Shown piece by piece: positions 1 to 5,714 of a DNA stretch of 11,116 bases; the first letter of the stretch is position 1; every line of letters begins with the position of its first letter. Source of the DNA: an uncultured Gammaproteobacteria bacterium (GTDB lineage: Bacteria; Pseudomonadota; Gammaproteobacteria; Pseudomonadales; Pseudohongiellaceae); the NCBI GenBank assembly GCA_903889815.1, contig CAISYX010000144.1, positions 1 through 11,116 of the forward strand. The letters are read 5' to 3'. The notes beneath the pieces were generated by a model. That model saw only the letters and a list, made by a program, of their open reading frames with translations, was not told the origin of the DNA and searched no databases. A program made the translations under genes and the position numbers.

Positions 1-38
1 CGCTCCCACAAGCAGGGCCCGCTCCCACAAGCAGGGCC
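1..38. repeat. Tandem pair of a 19-bp REP-like unit
   Basis: Two identical back-to-back copies of a 19-base unit (CGCTCCCACAAGCAGGGCC) occupy 1-19 and 20-38. A degraded partial copy (CCCCCTCCACAAGC) follows at about 41-54. On the minus strand the unit reads CTTGTGGGAGCGGGC, which resembles the core of extragenic repeats common in Pseudomonas genomes; that comparison is from memory. The array lies just past the tag stop codon and runs off the window edge, so its full copy number is unknown. Confidence 0.6.
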
Positions 39-59
39 AGCCCCCTCCACAAGCCGACA

Positions 60-635
60 CTACACTGCCAACGCCCGCACCTCGTGGTAGCGGAAGCAAC
101 TCTGCACATGGTCGTTGACCATGCCGGTGGCCTGCATGTGGGCGTAGCAGATGGTGGAGCCCACAAACTTGAAGCCGCGCTTTTTCAGGTCTTTCGACAG
201 CGCATCGCTCTCGGGCGAGGTGGCCGGCAGATCGCCCATGCTGCCGCGCCTGCCATCCAGCACCTTGCCGCCGGTAAAGCCCCAGACATAGTTGTCGAAG
301 CTGCCGAACTCCTGCTGTATCGCTAGAAAGGCGATGGCATTGCTGCGCATGGCATAGAGTTTCAGGCGGTTGCGGATCAGGCCAGTGTCCAGCAGACGCT
401 CTTCGATTTCCGCGTCGGTCATGCGGGCTACCCGCTGCGGGTCAAAGTTGAAGAAGGCTGCGCGGTAATGCTCGCGCTTGCGCAGCACTGTGATCCAGCT
501 CAGGCCGGCCTGCTGGCATTCCAGGCTCAGGAATTCGAACAGGGCCTGATCGTCGTGCACCGGCACACCCCATTCCGTGTCGTGGTAATGAACGTAGAGC
601 GGGTCAGTGCCGCACCAGGCGCAACGCATGGTCAT
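60..635 (-). CDS. tag: DNA-3-methyladenine glycosylase I
   Basis: Base-excision repair enzyme that removes 3-methyladenine from alkylated DNA in the cytoplasm. The 191-residue product matches E. coli Tag closely in length and along its whole sequence. The zinc-site residues of the family are present as C5, H18, H176 and C180 (one residue later than in E. coli). The base-recognition residues E39 and W47 lie in the LECQQAGLSW motif, and the stretches KRGFKFVG and VNDHV are typical. An open frame extends to an ATG at 671, but I prefer the ATG at 635. It has AAGG nine bases upstream, and the extra N-terminal residues have no counterpart in the family. Another ATG at 629 is possible. The gene is single and divergent from the M48 gene. 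Identification is firm; only the start is uncertain. Confidence 0.95.
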   Translation of the reverse strand: MTMRCAWCGTDPLYVHYHDTEWGVPVHDDQALFEFLSLECQQAGLSWITVLRKREHYRAAFFNFDPQRVARMTDAEIEERLLDTGLIRNRLKLYAMRSNAIAFLAIQQEFGSFDNYVWGFTGGKVLDGRRGSMGDLPATSPESDALSKDLKKRGFKFVGSTICYAHMQATGMVNDHVQSCFRYHEVRALAV

Positions 636-783
636 GACTTTCAGCCTTGACAAGGTGGGTAGGTACTCCAAGCATAGCCCGGAATTGCGTTGTCTGGAGT
701 ATACAAATACGTGCTGGCCGATGGGGCTGGCACCGGCATAGAATCAGAGCAGGCAATTCGCTTCATTGCCATGAGAGTTCACC
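636..783. promoter_or_regulatory. Divergent intergenic region, tag / M48 lipoprotein
   Basis: These 148 bases must hold the promoters of two divergent genes. The only -10-like sequence I see is GTATAC at 699-704. On the minus strand it gives TATACT (698-703), five of six matches to the -10 consensus and in position for a short tag leader. No convincing -35 box lies 16-18 bases away. No clear promoter for the plus-strand gene was found. A GAGAG ribosome-binding site for that gene is at 773-777. Confidence 0.3.
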
Positions 784-2355
784 ATGTTCACCAGTGTCCG
801 CACCCGTCTCCACAAGTCCACCGCTCTGGCACTGACTGCCGTCATGCTGGGCAGCTGCGCCGTCAACCCGGTGACCGGTCAGCGCGAACTGGGGTTCATT
901 TCCGAGCAGCGCGAGCTCACCATCGGTGCGGAACAATACAGCCCCTCGCAGCAGTCCCAGGGCGGGCAGTTCAGCGTCGATCCCGAGTTGACTGATTACG
1001 TGCAGGGCGTGGGACAGCGGCTGGCCGAGGTCAGTGACCGCCCGCTGCCATACGAATTCGTGGTGCTCAACAACTCCGTCCCCAATGCCTGGGCATTGCC
1101 CGGCGGCAAGATCGCGGTCAATCGGGGCTTGCTGAGCGAACTCAACAACGAAGCCGAACTGGCTGCCGTACTCGGCCACGAGATCGTGCACGCCGCTGCC
1201 CGTCACGGTGCTCAGGCCATGGAACGCGGCATGCTGCTGCAGGGCGCGCTGGTAGTGGGCGCCATCGCGGCCCAGGGCAGCGAGTATTCCGATTATGTGG
1301 TGGGTGGCGCGATGCTCGGGGCCCAGCTCGTGACGCAGCGCTACGGCCGCGACGCCGAGCGCGAGTCCGATGCCTACGGCATCCGCTACATGGCCGCCGC
1401 CGGCTATGATCCTGCCGCCGCCATCAGCCTCCAGGAAGTCTTCGTGCGCCTTTCGGAAGGCCGCGACAGCAACTGGCTGGACGGCCTGTTTGCCAGCCAC
1501 CCGCCGTCCCAGGAGCGAGTGAGCAACAACCGCGCGCTGGTCGCTCAGCTGCGTGCCGAAGGCATCAGCGGCGGCGAGCTGGGGGAAGAGCGCTACCGGG
1601 AGGCAACCGCCTTCCTGCGTGAGACGCAGCCAGCCTATGAAGCCTTCGACGAAGCCGAAAAGCTGATTGCCGAAGACAAGCTGGAAGAGGCCGATCGTCG
1701 CCTCGAGACTGCCCTCAGCCTGGTGCCCGACGAAGCCCGCTTCCATGGTCTTGCCGCCGATATCCTGGTTTATCAGCGCCGCTATGAAGCGGCATCACGC
1801 CGCTACGATGATGCCATCTCCCGCGACCCGGACTACTTCGACTATTACCTTGGCCGAGGCGTTGCATTTGCCCGGCAGGGGGAGCGTGAACGCGCACGGG
1901 ACGATCTGGAGCGCAGTGTCGACCTGCTGCCCACCGCCCTCGCCATGAGTGAACTGGGCGAGCTTGCCCTGCAGAGCAATGACCGCGTGTCCGCCAAGGA
2001 ATATTTCCAGGCCGCCAGTGCCGCCTCCGGGCTCGTCGGCGAGCAGTCCCTTGCCGCCTTCATGCGTCTGGACATTCCCGACAACCCTACGCAGTACGTC
2101 GCCGCGCAGCCGCTGGTCAACAATGCCGGCCGCCTGCTGGCCCGCGTCGAGAACCGCTCGCCGGTGGCCATGCGCGACATCAGCATCGAGTTCCAGGCCG
2201 TGATCGCGGGACAACTTGCGACGCGCACGCTGGTGGTGTCACGTTTGGGGGCAGGCCAGGTGGGCGAGCTCGACTCGGGTCTGAACTTCCCGCAGGGCGT
2301 GCTGCCCACGGCCAATCAAGTGAACGTGGTGGTGCGGGGGGCGGGGGTGGAGTGA
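784..2355 (+). CDS. M48-family metalloprotease lipoprotein with TPR repeats (BepA-like)
   Basis: Predicted zinc peptidase of the cell envelope, related to BepA/YfgC, which degrades or helps assemble outer-membrane proteins. The N-terminus has a lipoprotein signal peptide ending in the lipobox LGSC (lipidated C25). The peptidase domain spans roughly residues 45-255. The zinc motif HEIVH is at 132-136, and the downstream ExxxD pair is E192/D196 in AERESDAYG. SHPP at 238-241 is another family motif. Helical TPR-like repeats fill about 286-412. A last segment of about 90 residues (430-523) looks beta-rich and is longer than in E. coli BepA, so this is an extended member (523 residues). The start ATG follows GAGAG by six bases. 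The gene stands alone, 66 bases before a tRNA, with no clear terminator between. The substrate is not known. Confidence 0.88.
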   Translation: MFTSVRTRLHKSTALALTAVMLGSCAVNPVTGQRELGFISEQRELTIGAEQYSPSQQSQGGQFSVDPELTDYVQGVGQRLAEVSDRPLPYEFVVLNNSVPNAWALPGGKIAVNRGLLSELNNEAELAAVLGHEIVHAAARHGAQAMERGMLLQGALVVGAIAAQGSEYSDYVVGGAMLGAQLVTQRYGRDAERESDAYGIRYMAAAGYDPAAAISLQEVFVRLSEGRDSNWLDGLFASHPPSQERVSNNRALVAQLRAEGISGGELGEERYREATAFLRETQPAYEAFDEAEKLIAEDKLEEADRRLETALSLVPDEARFHGLAADILVYQRRYEAASRRYDDAISRDPDYFDYYLGRGVAFARQGERERARDDLERSVDLLPTALAMSELGELALQSNDRVSAKEYFQAASAASGLVGEQSLAAFMRLDIPDNPTQYVAAQPLVNNAGRLLARVENRSPVAMRDISIEFQAVIAGQLATRTLVVSRLGAGQVGELDSGLNFPQGVLPTANQVNVVVRGAGVE

Positions 2356-2380
2356 GGTGTCGGGCAGGGAAAATTTTCGG

Positions 2381-2409
2381 GTGACCGTCCCGGATGACTT
2401 CTATATACT
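2381..2409 (+). promoter_or_regulatory. Sigma-70-type promoter of tRNA-Arg
   Basis: A -35 box GTGACC (2381-2386, four of six matches) is separated by exactly 17 bases from a -10 box TATACT (2404-2409, five of six matches). The -10 box lies 12 bases before the mature tRNA. The stretch between them (CCCGTCCCGC) is very GC-rich, as in stringently controlled stable-RNA promoters. Growth-rate or ppGpp control is therefore an inference. Confidence 0.7.
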
Positions 2410-2421
2410 CCCGTCCCGCAC

Positions 2422-2498
2422 GCATCCGTAGCTCAGCTGGATAGAGTAGGTGGCTTCGAACCACTTGGTCGGGAGTTCGAATCTCTCCGGGTGCACCA
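2422..2498 (+). tRNA. tRNA-Arg (anticodon UCG)
   Basis: The sequence folds into a complete 77-base tRNA with CCA encoded. The acceptor stem GCATCCG/CGGGTGC has one G-U pair. The D stem is GCTC/GAGT. The anticodon stem GGTGG/CCACT has loop CTTCGAA. The T arm is GGGAG-TTCGAAT-CTCTC. The anticodon UCG (2456-2458) reads CGA, and CGG by wobble. The body resembles gammaproteobacterial arginine tRNAs; the discriminator is A. E. coli lacks a UCG isoacceptor and reads CGA with the inosine-containing ACG tRNA, so this isoacceptor fits other lineages. Confidence 0.96.
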
Positions 2499-2503
2499 AA
2501 TAG

Positions 2504-2533
2504 AAAAGGGTCCTCGCAAGAGGGCCCTTTTTT
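2504..2533 (+). terminator. Intrinsic terminator of tRNA-Arg
   Basis: An eight-pair stem (GGGTCCTC at 2508-2515 with GAGGGCCC at 2520-2527, one G-U pair) closes on a GCAA tetraloop. It is followed by six T residues. A preceding AAAA run can extend the stem into the T tract. It starts six bases after the tRNA CCA end. Confidence 0.9.
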
Positions 2534-2571
2534 ATTTGGAGTACCTGGCTGGAAAGAACTCCTGTTCGACA

Positions 2572-2608
2572 AGCGCGCAGCGCGCAGGACAGCCGCAGGC
2601 TGCGCGCT
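2572..2608. repeat. GC-rich inverted repeat at the 3' end of the ATPase gene
   Basis: Nine-base perfect arms AGCGCGCAG (2572-2580) and CTGCGCGCT (2600-2608) flank a 19-base loop that itself contains GCGCAGG and CGCAGG. The hairpin lies between the tRNA terminator and the stop codon of the minus-strand ATPase gene, 22 bases past that stop. No T tract follows on either strand, so it is not a classic intrinsic terminator. It may stabilise the 3' end of the ATPase mRNA or be a REP-like element. Confidence 0.5.
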
Positions 2609-2630
2609 CTTCTCATATCGCCTGTCGGCT

Positions 2631-3812
2631 TCATACTCTTAACATTTCCAGAAATCCCCGCAATCCCACCACCTGAATCTCTCCACGCATCGGGAACGCA
2701 TCATTCTGTCCGTGTACCAGGAATCGGTGCGTCGGCTCGATGTCGGCGCAGGCTTCGTGAAATCCGCGGGCAAGCCCAGCGGACGGGCTCCGTTTTATCT
2801 CTATTGCGTACAGGCGGCGTGGCTGATCTGGAAACTCCAGCACCAGGTCAATCTCGGCTCCTCCCGACGTGCGGTAGTAGAAAGGCTGCACGCCCGCTGG
2901 CAGCACAGCCAGGATGTTCTCGATCACAAATCCTTCCCAGCTCGTGCCCGCAACCGGATGGCCAAGCAGGTCATTGAACGAGCCGATATTCAGCAGAGCA
3001 TGTGTGATGCCGCTGTCGCGGACATAGACACGAGGTGACTTCACCAGACGCTTCCTGACGTTGTGTGTATAGGGCAGAAGTTTGCGGACAAGCAGCAGAT
3101 CGACAAACAGGTCCACGTAGCGCGTCACAGTGACACCGGCTACTCCCAGTGAACTCGCAAGACTAGCGGCATTCAGATTCCCGCCCTGGGAATGGGCCAG
3201 CATCATCCACAGTCTCTCGAGTGTGGCGGCAGGCACGCGCGGACCGAATGCGGGGACGTCACGCTCCAGATAGGTCCTGATGAAGTCCTGCCTCCAGCGC
3301 AAACTTAGAGTGTCATCGCCTGCAAGCACGCTTTCGGGAAAACCGCCACGCAGCCAGAGCTGATTCAGTTTCAGCTGGTCATCGCCCGGCTGCTGGTACT
3401 CCAGAACATCGATGGGGAATAGTTCGACAAAGGCTATTCGTCCGGCCAGGCTCTCACTGGATTGCCGCAACAGTTCTATAGAGGCCGAGCCGAGAAACAG
3501 AAACATGGCGCTTTTGCGGCCCTTGCGCCGCTCGGCGTCGATCAACCCGCGGATCGCGGCGAAGACTTCAGGTAGTCGCTGCACTTCATCGAGGATGATG
3601 AGCTTGCCGGGATTGGCCTGCTGAAATGCTTCAATGTCCTGAACCTTGAGCAGGTCCGTCCTGTTCTGTAGGTCGAGATAGACTGCAGGCAGCCCGTCTT
3701 TCAAGGCAAAAGCCAGTGTCGTCTTGCCCACCTGGCGCGGGCCCAGAAGCGCAACAGAGGCGATTCCAGTAAGTCGATCCTGCAGGAGAGTGAGAAGTCG
3801 TCTTGTGATCAT
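2631..3812 (-). CDS. AAA ATPase with C-terminal DUF4143 domain
   Basis: A 393-residue ATP-binding protein of the widespread AAA_14/DUF4143 family, whose cellular role is unknown. Walker A is GPRQVGKTT (24-32). Walker B is LIILDE (71-76). A sensor-like strand FLFLGSAS follows at 104-111. A middle helical part around 200-245 looks like a winged helix. The C-terminal domain carries WEGFVIENI (292-300) and a PD-(D/E)xK-like arrangement, D322 in GAEIDLVLE and E338-x-K340 in YAIEIKRS. Such an arrangement suggests a nuclease fold, active or degenerate. The length is normal and the frame is intact. No Shine-Dalgarno sequence precedes the ATG; an inverted repeat lies there instead. These genes are scattered patchily among bacteria and often behave as accessory genes. 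Its place beside a tRNA fits that, though no att repeat was found. Family assignment is firm, function unknown. Confidence 0.9.
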   Translation of the reverse strand: MITRRLLTLLQDRLTGIASVALLGPRQVGKTTLAFALKDGLPAVYLDLQNRTDLLKVQDIEAFQQANPGKLIILDEVQRLPEVFAAIRGLIDAERRKGRKSAMFLFLGSASIELLRQSSESLAGRIAFVELFPIDVLEYQQPGDDQLKLNQLWLRGGFPESVLAGDDTLSLRWRQDFIRTYLERDVPAFGPRVPAATLERLWMMLAHSQGGNLNAASLASSLGVAGVTVTRYVDLFVDLLLVRKLLPYTHNVRKRLVKSPRVYVRDSGITHALLNIGSFNDLLGHPVAGTSWEGFVIENILAVLPAGVQPFYYRTSGGAEIDLVLEFPDQPRRLYAIEIKRSPSAGLARGFHEACADIEPTHRFLVHGQNDAFPMRGEIQVVGLRGFLEMLRV

Positions 3813-3816
3813 TCGT

Positions 3817-3845
3817 GCAAATGTAACAACAAATATTGCATTTGC
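3817..3845. promoter_or_regulatory. Inverted repeat abutting the ATPase start codon, possible operator
   Basis: Arms GCAAATGTAA (3817-3826) and TTGCATTTGC (3836-3845) match at nine of ten positions around a nine-base spacer. The repeat begins four bases upstream of the ATPase ATG, where the ribosome-binding site should be, and no Shine-Dalgarno sequence is present. It could be a repressor site covering the promoter, or a hairpin at the 5' end of the mRNA that limits translation. It is markedly AT-rich against the surroundings. Confidence 0.45.
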
Positions 3846-3986
3846 ATAGTTAGCTAGTGTTCAGCGAGGATTACACCTCGAAACGCACGGTCGCATTCAT
3901 GGTGAACACGGTCGGGGCGGTCGTGCTTGCCAGTCACCGCCCCCTCCACTACATTGCCTGCACATTCACTGCAGTTAGTGCCTGCC
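3846..3986. other. Intergenic stretch with no clear gene
   Basis: The gap between the ATPase start and the small ORF ahead of the permease. Short open frames cross it but have no ribosome-binding site and no recognisable product. I see no convincing promoter for the permease group. One copy of GTCACCGC (3933-3940), the octamer also found in the intergenic region before the amine-oxidase operon, lies here. Confidence 0.4.
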
Positions 3987-4136
3987 ATGACATCCTCGTC
4001 TCCGTTTTTCGTCACAGTCAACCAGCTGCGCGCGCTCACACGCGACATTTCTCCGTACCTGACTGACCGTTACAGTGAGCGCAGGGAGTCGGCCGAAAAG
4101 CTGCATGCCCGCATGGCACTGGGCTCCGCGTTGTGA
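3987..4136 (+). CDS. Possible small protein overlapping the MFS gene start
   Basis: A 49-codon open frame from the ATG at 3987 that ends in a TGA sharing bases with the GTG start of the permease (TTGTGA at 4131-4136). Such stop/start overlap is typical of translational coupling. It would explain how the permease, which has no good Shine-Dalgarno sequence, is started. The predicted product is hydrophilic and rich in arginine and serine, with an amphipathic-looking stretch in its second half. I recognise no family. There is no clear ribosome-binding site before 3987. It may be a real leader peptide or small protein, the remnant of a longer gene, or a chance frame. Confidence 0.3.
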   Translation: MTSSSPFFVTVNQLRALTRDISPYLTDRYSERRESAEKLHARMALGSAL

Positions 4137-5344
4137 GTGCCGGTGCGCCCCGCAGACCCTGGTTGATCTCGGCCCTGGGCATCATGCAGATCTTCGCGTG
4201 GGGCGGTACCTTTTACCTGCCGGCGATTCTTGCTGCTTCCATTTCCCGGGACACCGGCTGGCCGCTGGTCTGGATCGTCGGCGGGCTGTCCATCGGACTG
4301 GTCGTGGCGGGCATCGTGGCGCCCCGTGTCGGCGTAGCCATTGACCGGCATGGCGGCCGCTATGTGCTGACGATTTCCTGCGTGACCCTCGCCGCCGGTC
4401 TGGTGGTGGTTGGCACGGCGGGCACGTTGTGGCTGTATGTGCTGGGCTGGATGATGCTGGGAATGGGCATGGGCGCCGGGCTCTATGACGCAGCGTTTGC
4501 CACGCTCGGACAGATCTTCGGCATGAAGGCTCGTTCGGCCATTACCGCACTCACACTGTGGGGTGGCTTCTCCAGCACAGTCTCCTGGCCGTTGTCGGCC
4601 TGGTTGCTGGAGGCCTTCGGCTGGCGCGGCACCTGCTTCGTCTATGCCGGCATTCTGCTGCTGATCTGTCTGCCCATGATCCGCGTCGCGCTGCCTGCTT
4701 ACGTGCGCAGGAACCGGCGCAGCGACCCGACCCATGTCAGTGTGCCATTCGTGTTCACGCCCCGCGAGCAACAGCAGAAGGTGCTGATCATGCTGACGCT
4801 GATGTTCGCAGGCGCCATCGGAGCCCTGGTGTCGGTGCATTTGATTCTGTTGCTGTCCGGGCGGGGCTTGTCCATCGACGAGGCGGTGTGGATTGGCGCC
4901 CTGATCGGCCCGGCACAAGTGGGCGGCCGCATTCTGGAGGCGGCCAACCGTGAGCGGCACCATCCGTTGTGGACGCTGACCATCGCCGTGGGCCTGATGG
5001 CCTTGGGCATGGTGCTGCTGGCGAGCGGTTTCGCCGTTACCGCACTGGCCATCATTCTTTACGGCGCTGGCAATGGCATCTTGTCAATCGCCAAAGGGGC
5101 TTTGCCGCTGGCAAGCTTCGGGGTAGAGCGCTACGCCCGCGTCATGGGGCAACTGGCCCGCCCGTCGCTTCTCGCGCAAGCTTTGGCACCAGCACTGATT
5201 GCGTGGCTGATTACCGACGGGAATCCGCAGGTGCCGCTGCTGGTGCTGGCCCTGCTTGCCAGCGCCAATGTGCTGGTCGTGGCGATGCTCTGGCGTTTGC
5301 ACCTGCGGCAACATGATAATGGCAAGGCAATTTCACAGGAGTAG
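4133..5344 (+). CDS. MFS transporter (12-TM permease)
   Basis: Inner-membrane secondary transporter of the major facilitator superfamily, 403 residues, with about 12 hydrophobic segments in two halves. The first segment begins around residue 10 (WLISALGIMQIFAW). The signature loop between segments 2 and 3 is present as GVAIDRHGGR (67-76). A polar central loop at about 188-215 separates the halves. The start is GTG at 4133: an in-frame TGA at 4076 limits the frame and no ATG lies between that stop and the first segment. No strong ribosome-binding site precedes it, so initiation may depend on the overlapping small ORF. The downstream gene begins three bases after the stop, so they are probably cotranscribed. 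The substrate cannot be deduced; efflux or uptake of a small organic molecule is possible. Confidence 0.88.
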   Translation: MSAGAPRRPWLISALGIMQIFAWGGTFYLPAILAASISRDTGWPLVWIVGGLSIGLVVAGIVAPRVGVAIDRHGGRYVLTISCVTLAAGLVVVGTAGTLWLYVLGWMMLGMGMGAGLYDAAFATLGQIFGMKARSAITALTLWGGFSSTVSWPLSAWLLEAFGWRGTCFVYAGILLLICLPMIRVALPAYVRRNRRSDPTHVSVPFVFTPREQQQKVLIMLTLMFAGAIGALVSVHLILLLSGRGLSIDEAVWIGALIGPAQVGGRILEAANRERHHPLWTLTIAVGLMALGMVLLASGFAVTALAIILYGAGNGILSIAKGALPLASFGVERYARVMGQLARPSLLAQALAPALIAWLITDGNPQVPLLVLALLASANVLVVAMLWRLHLRQHDNGKAISQE

Positions 5345-5347
5345 CAG

Positions 5348-5677
5348 ATGGACCACATTGCTGGCAGTAATGACAAACACGCGCTCGTGCTCGACTTGCA
5401 TACCAGTGCGGCGATGCTGATCTCTGTCTTCGGTCAGCCGGAGCGCGCCGAAGCGCAGGTCAACAGTTACCGGTGGCGTGTGGTGAATGCCGATGGCAGT
5501 CAGGCGCGCATCTACAGTCTGCAGAAGGGAGAAATCAGCGCCTCCACGGTGCAGGCCTGGCGCGTCGAGGGCGATTGCGCGGCCGCCATCGACCAGGTGC
5601 AGCAAGCGCTGCAGGCAGGCGAAAACTACTACGAAGGCAGCCTGCACCCCGAACTGTTCATCACCCGCAAACGCTGA
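5348..5677 (+). CDS. Conserved-looking hypothetical protein, cotranscribed with the MFS gene
   Basis: A 109-residue soluble protein that I do not recognise. It has no signal peptide, membrane segment, cysteine cluster or known motif. The first half looks beta-rich (HALVLDLHTSAAMLISVFG, RWRVVNADGSQARIYSLQKG). The C-terminal half has one likely helix (CAAAIDQVQQALQAGE). The start is well supported: AGGAG (5337-5341) sits six bases before the ATG, overlapping the end of the permease gene. The three-base gap implies an operon with the transporter, so a role linked to its substrate is possible but unproven. It ends eight bases before the convergent regulator gene's stop. Confidence 0.7.
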   Translation: MDHIAGSNDKHALVLDLHTSAAMLISVFGQPERAEAQVNSYRWRVVNADGSQARIYSLQKGEISASTVQAWRVEGDCAAAIDQVQQALQAGENYYEGSLHPELFITRKR

Positions 5678-5680
5678 CGC

Positions 5681-5714
5681 GGGGCTCAGTCGGGGGCGGA
5701 CTCAGCCTGACCCC
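5681..5714. other. Hairpin between convergent genes
   Basis: GGGGCTCAG (5681-5689) can pair with CTGACCCC (5707-5714), leaving one bulged C. It lies over the stop codon of the regulator gene and just after the stop of the 109-residue protein. It is in the right place to end both convergent transcripts, but no T tract follows on either strand, so it would be a weak terminator at best. Confidence 0.3.

Noticed and set aside
763..1746. 327-codon minus-strand frame opposite the M48 gene
   Set aside because: It is the complement of a clearly real gene with catalytic motifs in the right frame; the product resembles no family.
2491..2676. Small plus-strand frame starting in the tRNA 3' end
   Set aside because: It begins inside the tRNA and runs through the terminator; it cannot be a normal gene.
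3126..3136. Palindrome GTCACAGTGAC
   Set aside because: It lies inside the coding sequence of the ATPase and has no companion sites.
3853..3862. GCTAGTGTTC repeated at 11086-11095
   Set aside because: Ten-base matches are expected by chance in a window of this size, and the flanking bases do not match.
4070..4963. 297-codon minus-strand frame opposite the MFS gene
   Set aside because: A shadow of the permease gene; the product is glutamine-, histidine- and alanine-rich with no domain.
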